From: Chloroflexota bacterium
GTDB taxonomy: Bacteria; Chloroflexota; Anaerolineae; Ardenticatenales; Ardenticatenaceae
Direction: 5' to 3'
NCBI GenBank assembly: GCA_003520455.1
Contig: DOUV01000794.1
Span: 1 to 7,309, forward strand
DNA length: 7,309 bases
Position numbers and translations under genes: made by a program. Shown piece by piece: positions 1 to 4,404 of the stretch. Under the pieces are notes generated by a model. That model saw only the letters and a program-made list of their open reading frames with translations. It made no database searches and was not told the DNA's origin. How positions within the stretch are numbered: position 1 is the first letter of the stretch; every line of letters starts with the position of its first letter.

Positions 1-581
1 CACACGGCGACCCCCGCCCCGAGGAGGACGAACGTGCCGGCCGACAGGCCCAGGAGCGTCCACGTGCGGTCGATTTCGCCCTGGGTGCGGGCGTACGGCT
101 CGGCGATCTCGATCGCGCCGACGAGGTGTTCCTCGCTGAAGAGCGGCACGGCCGCATAGAGCAAGGGTTCCCCCGTTGCGGGATTGGATCGAATCGTGTG
201 GGTGGCTTTTCCAGAGAGCGCTGCGACGACCTCAGACGGCAGCGGGCCGGGAGCTGAGGCGGCCGTCGACAGCGGCCGGCCGGTACGATCGTAGATCACG
301 ACCATTCGCTGATGCTCTTGAGCGACCTGGTCGCTGAACAGCTGGAGGCGCTGCAGGGTTACCCACTGCGCACCCTCATCCTCATCCTCGGACAACTCCT
401 TGACCTGCTCCCGCAGCGAGAGACCAATGAGCATTGCTTCGGTTTCGAGCTCATACTCGCGTGCGTTGAGCAGGGCCTGTTGCAACCGGAACCCAACCGA
501 GAAGGTGAGTGCACCGAGGCCCAGAACGAGCACGATGAGATAGGAGAGAATCAGGCGGGTTCGCAGGTGGAAACCGAACAT
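1..581 (-). CDS. Membrane sensor histidine kinase, N-terminal part (runs off the window edge)
   Basis: Only the first 193 codons are visible; dimerisation and ATPase domains would lie beyond base 1. Residues 1-8 are a short basic cytoplasmic tail (HLRTR), residues 9-30 a first membrane segment (LILSYLIVLVLGLGALTF), residues 31-62 an amphipathic helix, and residues 64-70 an acidic patch (SEDEDEG). Residues 93-160 look like a PAS/Cache-type extracytoplasmic sensor (VVIYDRTGRPLS, then PLLYAAVPLF and HLVGAIEIAEPY). A second membrane segment starts near residue 174 (LLGLSAGTFVLLGAGVAV). The ATG at 579-581 is chosen because GAGGAAGG stands nine bases upstream (591-598) and an in-frame TGA at 597-599 rules out a longer protein. 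It follows the response regulator on the same strand and is presumably its partner. The kinase call rests on architecture plus that neighbour; a chemoreceptor-like or diguanylate cyclase output cannot be excluded. Confidence 0.8.
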   Translation of the reverse strand, partial: MFGFHLRTRLILSYLIVLVLGLGALTFSVGFRLQQALLNAREYELETEAMLIGLSLREQVKELSEDEDEGAQWVTLQRLQLFSDQVAQEHQRMVVIYDRTGRPLSTAASAPGPLPSEVVAALSGKATHTIRSNPATGEPLLYAAVPLFSEEHLVGAIEIAEPYARTQGEIDRTWTLLGLSAGTFVLLGAGVAV

Positions 582-590
582 GGCGGCGTG

Positions 591-598
591 CCTTCCTC
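591..598 (-). promoter_or_regulatory. Ribosome binding site deciding the kinase start
   Basis: GAGGAAGG on the minus strand, nine bases before the ATG at 579-581. It overlaps the TGA that closes the frame upstream, so this ATG is the only good start. Confidence 0.7.
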
Positions 599-683
599 AA
601 CCGGCCATCGGCGTCCCGACTCAGGCTTTCTGGGGCGCTCATAGCGAATCGCGGGCATGTCCCGATCACCCTCGCAAGGACGG

Positions 684-718
684 GCGTGATCCGTACTGCG
701 TGCGAAAAGGGATCACGC
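684..718. repeat. 9-bp perfect inverted repeat between regulator and kinase genes
   Basis: The arms are GCGTGATCC (684-692) and GGATCACGC (710-718), separated by 17 bases. On the minus-strand transcript this could fold as a hairpin ahead of the kinase, or as DNA it could be an operator. No T-run follows, so a classical intrinsic terminator is unlikely. Confidence 0.6.
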
Positions 719-790
719 AGGATGCCTCCCGATGAATCATCACCGCGCCCCTGACCAGGGTCGTCGTGTCCTCTCGAGGCTTCTGGCTCT

Positions 791-799
791 ATTGTAGCA
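791..799 (-). promoter_or_regulatory. Possible extended -10 promoter for the kinase gene
   Basis: On the minus strand the sequence reads TGCTACAAT: TACAAT matches five of six bases of the -10 consensus and is preceded by a TGn extension. No good -35 is seen at normal spacing. The transcript would start near 784 and carry a leader of about 200 bases containing the 684-718 inverted repeat. Confidence 0.3.
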
Positions 800-828
800 G
801 GCTTTACTACCGATAGGCTACGAGAATG

Positions 829-1530
829 TTACGCGGTGGGCGGTGGCGCGCTGAACCGGTAGCCCACGCCGCGGACCGTCTGAATGTAACGTGGGTGATC
901 GGGGTCATCCTCGACCTTTTGGCGCAAGCGCCGGATGTGAACGTCCAGCGTGCGCGGGTCGCCGACCCACTCCGCGCCCCAGACGGCATCCAGCAGTTCC
1001 TGGCGGGGCAAGACTTTGCCGGCGTGGAGCATCAGCTGTTCGAGCAGTTCGTACTCTTTGCGGGTCAGCGCGAGCTGTTCTGTCCGCCGGAGGACGCGCA
1101 TCTGCTCCGGCTCCACAGTCAAGTCGCCGATTGTGACACGCCGCTGCTGCGATTGATCGTACGCCAGGCGGCGGAAAGTGGCGCGAACGCGGGCGAGCAA
1201 TTCGGCGAAGCTAAAGGGCTTGACAACGTAATCGTCAGCGCCGATTTCTAAGCCCGTGACCCGGTCCATTTCGCTGTCGCGGGCTGTCAGCATGATGATT
1301 GGAATGGTGATGCCCGACTCGCGCAGTCGGCGGCAGACCTCGCGCCCATCCAGTTTGGGCAGCATCAGATCGAGTAGGATCAAGTCAATGGGCTCGCTCT
1401 GCGCCATTCGTAGCGCACTCAGGCCATCGTGGGTGACGCGGACCTCGAACCCTTCGCGCTTCAAACTGTAGGTTAAGGAATCGGTGATGAGCGGCTCGTC
1501 GTCAACGACGAGAATGCGATGATGGAGCAT
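829..1530 (-). CDS. OmpR/PhoB-family response regulator
   Basis: A 233-residue two-domain cytoplasmic transcription regulator of normal family length. Residues 4-118 form the receiver: acidic pair D10-D11, phospho-acceptor D54 in ILLDLMLP, conserved T82 in MLTARD, and K104 in VVKPFS. Residues 131-228 form the winged-helix DNA-binding domain, with the family hallmarks LTRKEYELLEQL, HIRRLRQKVEDDP and the C-terminal wing IQTVRGVGYRF. Phosphorylation by the partner kinase should drive dimerisation and binding to direct repeats near target promoters. The ATG at 1528-1530 has a moderate ribosome site (GAAAGAG, about nine bases away). The likely kinase lies 247 bp downstream on the same strand rather than overlapping. 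The upstream region is crowded with inverted repeats that could serve in its control. The specific signal and regulon are unknown, so no gene symbol is assigned. Confidence 0.95.
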   Translation of the reverse strand: MLHHRILVVDDEPLITDSLTYSLKREGFEVRVTHDGLSALRMAQSEPIDLILLDLMLPKLDGREVCRRLRESGITIPIIMLTARDSEMDRVTGLEIGADDYVVKPFSFAELLARVRATFRRLAYDQSQQRRVTIGDLTVEPEQMRVLRRTEQLALTRKEYELLEQLMLHAGKVLPRQELLDAVWGAEWVGDPRTLDVHIRRLRQKVEDDPDHPRYIQTVRGVGYRFSAPPPTA

Positions 1531-1581
1531 ATTGCCGGGCTCTTTCTAGCGCTTCTCTAGCAAATCATCGCAGGTCCGGCG

Positions 1582-1599
1582 CGGCCGCACAAGCGGCCG
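1582..1599. repeat. GC-rich hairpin upstream of the response regulator
   Basis: A perfect 7-bp stem, CGGCCGC (1582-1588) with GCGGCCG (1593-1599), around a 4-base ACAA loop. It lies about 52 bp before the regulator start and past the recombinase stop, so it could be a leader structure of the former or a terminator-like stem of the latter. No T-run follows. Confidence 0.6.
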
Positions 1600-1638
1600 A
1601 TGTCACCTGGAATCTTGGTGAGATAACAATGTGACATC
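1599..1638. repeat. Inverted repeat GATGTCAC / GTGACATC
   Basis: Perfect 8-bp arms at 1599-1606 and 1631-1638 with 24 bases between. The right arm is shared with a second inverted repeat (1630-1656). The position upstream of the response regulator suggests a protein-binding region; the binder is unknown. Confidence 0.55.
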
Positions 1639-1656
1639 TATTTATCCTCTGTCACA
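1630..1656. promoter_or_regulatory. Possible operator TGTGACA-N13-TGTCACA
   Basis: Perfect 7-bp arms, TGTGACA (1630-1636) and TGTCACA (1650-1656), around an AT-rich 13-base centre. With the TGTCAC at 1601-1606 this makes three copies of the same half-site within 56 bp upstream of the regulator gene. The right arm overlaps the recombinase relic's stop codon. It could be a dimeric regulator site or a leftover recombination site; neither is proven. Confidence 0.4.
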
Positions 1657-2062
1657 GATCGAAGAAAGGACGGTATTCCGCCTTCACAACTATCTTCGTC
1701 ACTCCCTTTTCGGAATCCAGATATACACCGTCAAGAAGTGTGTGGAGAATCACCTTCTTTTCTTCGTCTGTTGCCGCCTCCCAGTTTCCCTGAAAGTCCT
1801 GGAAGAGACCTGCGGCCATCTCAAGATCGGGTATGTGGGCAGGACGAAGGGCAGTGAGTTGCGCCTTATAATAATCCCGTTTGATCAGATATTCGTCCCG
1901 CTCAATGTCACCTAATTCATAGATATCCCTCAAGCGTTCCAAGATCCCCTGGAGTCTTTTGTGTTCCTTCTCGATTTCCTCGGCTCCGTTTCCAGTCTCT
2001 TCTTTGAGCATCGCTCGCATGCGTTCTCGCCAGTCATGGGGGATCTTGATCCTGCTAAGGGC
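1652..2062 (-). pseudogene. Large serine recombinase, C-terminal relic
   Basis: The frame is open from 2062 to a TGA at 1652, about 136 residues, with an internal ATG at 2020 that has no ribosome site. The start (LSRIKIPHDWRERM), the Lys/Glu-rich helix (EKEHKRLQGILERLRDIYELGD), then IERDEYLIKRDYYKAQL and the ending (NWEAATDEEKKVILHTLLDGVYLD, then KIVVKAEYRPFF) match the coiled-coil and C-terminal part of large serine recombinases. Full members run to roughly 450-550 residues; the catalytic serine domain, recombinase domain and most of the zinc ribbon are absent. The frame closes with a TGA inside the IS terminal repeat. Joining the DNA across the IS does not restore recombinase-like sequence, so truncation probably preceded the insertion. 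GC is visibly lower than in neighbouring genes, suggesting foreign origin. No recombination activity is expected. Confidence 0.75.
2056..2058. repeat. Target-site duplication, left copy (TAA)
   Basis: TAA directly abuts the left terminal repeat and is matched by TAA at 3430-3432 abutting the right one. Three bases can match by chance, so support comes mainly from exact adjacency to both repeat ends. Confidence 0.55.
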
Positions 2063-2083
2063 TCAAAAAAGAATAACTTCAGC
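2059..2083. repeat. IS terminal inverted repeat, left
   Basis: Starts GGGCTCAAAAAAGAATAACT and ends TCAGC. It differs from the right-end repeat at positions 6 and 8 only; weaker similarity continues for about six more bases inward (GGCGG against GGTGG). Confidence 0.9.
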
Positions 2084-2099
2084 AGGCGGACGAGCAGAT

Positions 2100-3080
2100 C
2101 TAGGCAGTGCGCGCCGTCAAGGTGTAGTTGCACTGGGGGCAGATGGCATGCGGCTGGCACTGAAGGGCGGCGATGTCTTCATCCGAGACCTTGACCCCTG
2201 TGGGATAATGAGTTGGCACGAGATGGGCGCGTACGCTGCGGCCAGTCTGGGTGGTGGTCGTGCGAATGGAGTGCAACACGACTTCAAACGAGCGCAGCGG
2301 TACACCAGCCCACGTTTTGCTGATCTCACTAAAGCGCCGATGTTCAATCGGATTCCACTTGGAGGTGCCGGTGGGATAATGACAGACGGTCACGCACAAG
2401 CCACAGCGGTCGGCGACGTCGACTGGCAGTTGCCGCCGCCAGACCCGCGAGCGCGCACCATTGCTCCCACCACTATCGGCTTGGATCAAGAGGCAGGTGG
2501 CCTGCGGAAAGCGCTCGGCCAGTTCGGTGGCGCACCACTGCCTGATATTGTCCACGGCACAGGTCGGGGTGTCCGCCGATTGCCCGACATAGACCGTGCC
2601 GCAATTGAACGTCACATCGTAGATGCCGTAGGGGACGGCCCGCCCAATCGCATCGTGTGGAAAATCGTGGACATCGACGACTTCAGGCGTGCGACACCAG
2701 ATCCGCCCCGTGTTTTTGAAGTTGCCGACCAACTCTTTCTTCTTGGTGTCCACGCTGATCACGGGCTGCTGCCTCATCTGATGCTGGCGCTGCTGGGCAC
2801 GGATGTACTGAAATTGCAGATCGCGCTCAGGCTGGTGCGTGCCAGCCGCCGGCTTGACGTTCGCCTGCAAGCTATCGCCTTGGGCCGCCACGAGCCGACT
2901 GATGACCGGTTCACTGACTTCGTGATCGCCTTGCGCCAACGCTTGACGAATATCCTTCAAGCGGCAGTTCAACCATTTCTGTGTGCTCATCGGATCCCCG
3001 GCCGCGTGCGGCTCGACCAGGTCCAGCAGCACCTCAATCAACGCCGGGTCTTTTTTCGGCTTTCGGCCGTCCGCCGCCAC
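2100..3080 (-). CDS. ISAzo13-family transposase, catalytic part (second frame)
   Basis: Up to 326 residues holding the DDE transposase domain. Visible landmarks (numbered from the GTG at 3080): DPALIEVLLDLVEP (11-24), GDPMSTQKW (29-36), SLQANVKP (70-77), first catalytic D111 in ISVDTKKKELVGNFKN, HDFP and YGIYDV (138-156), second D202 in LLIQADSGGSNG, and E246 in TSKWNPIEHRRF, followed by VKVSDED near the C-terminus. These are family signatures and the DDE triad is complete. The frame is open from 3110 but has no convincing start or ribosome site. It is probably expressed as the C-terminal part of a fusion with the upstream frame (3369-3034), giving about 423 residues. The last 20 residues contain CPQC where relatives I remember have a Cys-free EWNYT-like end. 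It acts on DNA at the IS ends by cut and rejoin. Confidence 0.85.
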   Translation of the reverse strand: MAADGRKPKKDPALIEVLLDLVEPHAAGDPMSTQKWLNCRLKDIRQALAQGDHEVSEPVISRLVAAQGDSLQANVKPAAGTHQPERDLQFQYIRAQQRQHQMRQQPVISVDTKKKELVGNFKNTGRIWCRTPEVVDVHDFPHDAIGRAVPYGIYDVTFNCGTVYVGQSADTPTCAVDNIRQWCATELAERFPQATCLLIQADSGGSNGARSRVWRRQLPVDVADRCGLCVTVCHYPTGTSKWNPIEHRRFSEISKTWAGVPLRSFEVVLHSIRTTTTQTGRSVRAHLVPTHYPTGVKVSDEDIAALQCQPHAICPQCNYTLTARTA

Positions 3081-3369
3081 TGCGGCGTTGGCCCGCCAGG
3101 GGAAAACCGCTTAACCCTGGGGCCAACTCGTGCCGTCCGCGACGGATCGTGTTGCGGTCCAGTCCAGTCATCCGCTCGAGTTCACTGTCGCTGAACCCAG
3201 GTGGTTCCTGCGCTAGCAAGGCAGCATACCACTGCCGTTGCGGTTCGTTCAGTCGGCTCAGAAAGAGGTTGAGATCGGCATGATCGGTGATGGTGGCCTG
3301 ATCCTCCCCCGCCTGACACGTCCGACATTCACACCTATGCACAGCGCGTGGTTCGTCCTGCTGGTTCAT
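3034..3369 (-). CDS. ISAzo13-family transposase, N-terminal DNA-binding part (first frame)
   Basis: 111 residues from the ATG at 3367-3369, chosen because GGAAAGGA (3379-3386) stands nine bases upstream; a GTG at 3402 would lengthen it but lies upstream of the likely transcription start. Residues 32-46 (LNLFLSRLNEPQRQW) and a helix-turn-helix around 58-80 (FSDSELERMTGLDRNTIRRGRHEL) match the N-terminal DNA-binding region of the family, and GGGRPKAEK (99-107) is the usual hinge into the DDE domain. It then reads RPGVD and stops at 3034. The catalytic frame overlaps it in the +1 phase. Dropping one A from the A6 run at 3051-3056 would give GGGRPKAEK-DPALIE, exactly the expected junction. The N-terminus has an unusual CECRTC motif that could bind metal. 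Confidence 0.75.
   Translation of the reverse strand: MNQQDEPRAVHRCECRTCQAGEDQATITDHADLNLFLSRLNEPQRQWYAALLAQEPPGFSDSELERMTGLDRNTIRRGRHELAPGLSGFPLAGQRRSGGGRPKAEKRPGVD
3051..3056 (-). other. A6 run at the transposase frame junction
   Basis: Minus-strand GCC GAA AAA AGA CCC in the first frame; the catalytic frame reads CCG AAA AAA GAC CCG. The required shift is +1 (or -2). The codon phase does not fit the usual -1 A-AAA-AAG slippery geometry. Either RNA polymerase slippage on the A run, a +1 ribosomal shift, or a one-base insertion that broke the gene. Confidence 0.7.
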
Positions 3370-3378
3370 CGGGCAGCG

Positions 3379-3386
3379 TCCTTTCC
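3379..3386 (-). promoter_or_regulatory. Ribosome binding site of the transposase
   Basis: GGAAAGGA nine bases before the ATG at 3367-3369; it selects this start over the GTG at 3402. Confidence 0.6.
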
Positions 3387-3392
3387 ACCACC

Positions 3393-3401
3393 AGTATACC
3401 A
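3393..3401 (-). promoter_or_regulatory. Extended -10 promoter of the IS transposase
   Basis: Minus-strand TGGTATACT: TATACT matches five of six -10 bases and has a TGn extension. It sits just inside the right terminal repeat; no clear -35 is present at 17 bp. Transcription would start near 3386, leaving almost no leader before the ribosome site, which would keep transposase expression weak. Confidence 0.45.
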
Positions 3402-3404
3402 CCG

Positions 3405-3429
3405 GCTGAAGTTATTCTTTTATCAGCCC
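3405..3429. repeat. IS terminal inverted repeat, right
   Basis: Reverse complement begins GGGCTGATAAAAGAATAACT and ends TCAGC, 23 of 25 identical to the left end at 2059-2083. Confidence 0.9.
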
Positions 3430-3432
3430 TAA
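3430..3432. repeat. Target-site duplication, right copy (TAA)
   Basis: TAA directly outside the right terminal repeat, matching 2056-2058. It also forms the first bases of a 23-bp direct repeat, so the IS landed at the edge of that repeat. Confidence 0.55.
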
Positions 3433-3453
3433 CGGCTCCCAGCGGCTCGCCAG
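3431..3453 (+). repeat. 23-bp direct repeat, copy 1
   Basis: AACGGCTCCCAGCGGCTCGC plus CAG, matching 3517-3539 at 22 of 23 bases (A/G at position 11). Each copy contains CGGCTC twice. The copies are 86 bp apart. Confidence 0.7.
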
Positions 3454-3466
3454 ACCCGGGGGCGCG

Positions 3467-3490
3467 GGCCTGGATCTGGCGATCCAGGCC
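3467..3490. repeat. Strong hairpin, 10-bp perfect stem
   Basis: GGCCTGGATC (3467-3476) pairs perfectly with GATCCAGGCC (3481-3490) around the loop TGGC. It lies between the two direct-repeat copies. No T-run follows on either strand, so a simple intrinsic terminator is not the best reading. Confidence 0.75.
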
Positions 3491-3516
3491 GAGCGATGAG
3501 GGGCCATGTTGCGCTC

Positions 3517-3539
3517 AACGGCTCCCGGCGGCTCGCCAG
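3517..3539 (+). repeat. 23-bp direct repeat, copy 2
   Basis: Second copy of the repeat at 3431-3453, with G in place of A at position 11. It is preceded by GCTC, similar to the GCT that would have preceded copy 1 before the IS arrived. Confidence 0.7.
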
Positions 3540-3668
3540 TTCCGGCGCCTAGAACATCGGTCAAGTAGTCGCCATGGATGCGTGGCCGGAGAGTTCCGAG
3601 GTCTGGTAGGCAACCGGTCCCCGCCTCGATCACTGCCGCGGGAGCGCGCGTTGGGCAAACACGATCCC

Positions 3669-3691
3669 CGCCAGACTTCCGACGTCTGGCG
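3669..3691 (-). terminator. Possible terminator hairpin of the exported protein gene
   Basis: CGCCAGAC (3669-3676) pairs with GTCTGGCG (3684-3691) around a 7-base loop, starting 20 bp past the stop of the gene ending at 3712. The stem is strong, but no U-tract follows, so termination efficiency is uncertain. Confidence 0.4.
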
Positions 3692-3711
3692 ACTTGACCG
3701 GTGCCTGGCGA

Positions 3712-4305
3712 TCACCCGGGAGTCGGGCGCATGCGGCGAATGAGCCAGGCGGCGGCTCCGGCAGCGGTGACGGCGAACGCCAGCGCAACAGCCCAGGGAT
3801 TCTTGAGGATCTCGATGCTGTGAGGGGCCCGTGCCCGTGAGGCCGGTACGGTCGCGTACTCCTTCAGGATGCGGCTGATCACCGAATCCGAGTCCGCTGA
3901 TGCATACTGCCAGCCGGTGGGCCGGAGGATGGTCCGGGCGTTTAGATCGTACCGTGTATCGTCCCGGTCCGGAAGGTAGATGTATCCTGGCGCGCTCGAG
4001 GGATTGGGGGCGTACTCGAACGCGTAAATCACCTGGAACCGGCCGTCGTTCCCCTTGACGTGAATGAGCACTTCGTAGCGCGGATCAACAGGGGGTATGT
4101 CGGTGACGCGGCCGCGCGCCCAATCAATGAACTGGCCCTTCCAGGGGTTAAAGTCCTCTACGATATCGGGATCGGTGATCTCAATGGGGCTTGCCAGGCC
4201 TGGGCCCGTGATGGTGACCTTATCGGGGGATTCTTTGGCGAGGGCAGGGGCGATGGAAACAAGCAGGAGCACGATCACTGCACACAATCCGGCCAGATGC
4301 TTCAT
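3712..4305 (-). CDS. Exported, C-terminally membrane-anchored protein of unknown function
   Basis: 197 residues. Residues 1-23 are a clear signal peptide (MKHLAGLC, hydrophobic core, then IAPALA) with likely cleavage before KESP. There is no lipobox. Residues 24-165 are predicted outside the membrane and contain TITGPGLASPIEITD, FNPWKGQFIDWARG, PRYEVLIHVKG, QVIYAFEYAPN, APGYIYLPDRDD and RPTGWQYASAD, a strand-rich pattern with several aromatic residues and no cysteines. Residues 170-189 are a membrane segment followed by the basic tail RRMR, consistent with an outside domain held by a C-terminal anchor. I do not recognise the family. The ATG at 4303-4305 is chosen because AGGGAGG (4311-4317) lies five bases upstream and a TATAAT box lies about 36 bp upstream; a 41-residue extension to 4428 would include the promoter and is rejected. 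It is probably transcribed alone. Confidence 0.8.
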   Translation of the reverse strand: MKHLAGLCAVIVLLLVSIAPALAKESPDKVTITGPGLASPIEITDPDIVEDFNPWKGQFIDWARGRVTDIPPVDPRYEVLIHVKGNDGRFQVIYAFEYAPNPSSAPGYIYLPDRDDTRYDLNARTILRPTGWQYASADSDSVISRILKEYATVPASRARAPHSIEILKNPWAVALAFAVTAAGAAAWLIRRMRPTPG

Positions 4306-4310
4306 GAGAC

Positions 4311-4317
4311 CCTCCCT
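4311..4317 (-). promoter_or_regulatory. Ribosome binding site of the exported protein gene
   Basis: AGGGAGG five bases before the ATG at 4303-4305. It decides the start in favour of the signal peptide version. Confidence 0.75.
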
Positions 4318-4341
4318 AATCGACGCTTCATCTGTCTTTAC

Positions 4342-4347
4342 ATTATA
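4342..4347 (-). promoter_or_regulatory. -10 box of the exported protein gene
   Basis: Perfect TATAAT on the minus strand, inside an AT-rich stretch. A -35 is poor at 16-18 bp spacing (TTCGGG at 17). Transcription would start near 4335, about 30 bases before the ATG. An inverted repeat sits directly upstream (4371-4404), where an activator might bind and make up for the weak -35. Confidence 0.5.
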
Positions 4348-4370
4348 TATACACCATACTGTGCCCCGAA

Positions 4371-4404
4371 GTTCCCACCGGCTGCCTTCAGTCGCCGTGG
4401 GAAC
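4371..4404. promoter_or_regulatory. Inverted repeat upstream of the promoter, possible operator
   Basis: Perfect 8-bp arms GTTCCCAC (4371-4378) and GTGGGAAC (4397-4404); three more pairs (GGC 4380-4382 with GCC 4394-4396) can form past one unpaired C. It lies immediately upstream of the -35 position of the exported protein promoter. It could be an operator or a hairpin ending upstream transcription. Confidence 0.45.

Larger units (their letters stand above)
582..828. other. 247-bp gap between response regulator and kinase
   Basis: No convincing gene on either strand. The gap holds a 9-bp perfect inverted repeat (684-692 with 710-718), a smaller palindrome CCCTGACCAGGG (749-760) and a possible extended -10 promoter element (791-799). 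A gap this long between paired regulator and kinase genes is unusual and suggests separate control of the kinase. Confidence 0.6.
2059..3429 (-). mobile_element. ISAzo13-family insertion sequence, complete, 1371 bp
   Basis: Bounded by 25-bp terminal inverted repeats with 23 identities and flanked by a TAA duplication. It carries a transposase of the ISAzo13 family (Rhodopirellula-type DDE domain) read on the minus strand, spread over two overlapping frames. The left repeat abuts the serine recombinase relic and the right one abuts a repeat-rich spacer. The catalytic triad is intact and the ends are well preserved, pointing to a recent insertion; whether it can still move depends on the frame break near 3051-3056. 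Confidence 0.85.
3433..3711. other. Repeat-rich spacer between the IS and the exported protein gene
   Basis: About 280 bp without a convincing gene. It holds two copies of a 23-bp direct repeat (one starting at 3431), a 10-bp-stem hairpin (3467-3490), a short near-repeat TTCCGAGGTCTGG / TTCCGACGTCTGG (3594-3606 and 3677-3689, 12 of 13), and an 8-bp-stem hairpin (3669-3691). A short minus-strand open frame crosses it into the IS end but has no ribosome site and no recognisable content. Confidence 0.6.

Noticed and set aside
1959..3194. Long plus-strand open frame of 411 residues
   Set aside because: It is antisense to the transposase and recombinase relic, and its sequence is Arg/Leu/Pro-rich without domains, a shadow of GC-rich coding DNA.
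3370..3402. GTG start giving a longer transposase N-terminus
   Set aside because: It lies upstream of the likely transcription start and overlaps the extended -10; the ATG at 3369 has a proper ribosome site.
3431..3539. CRISPR-like repeat
   Set aside because: Only two copies with an 86-bp period, no regular spacers and no cas gene.
3412..3633. Minus-strand 73-residue open frame across the IS right end
   Set aside because: It is half inside the IS terminus and half in repeat sequence, with no start signal or domain; coding only by chance of high GC.
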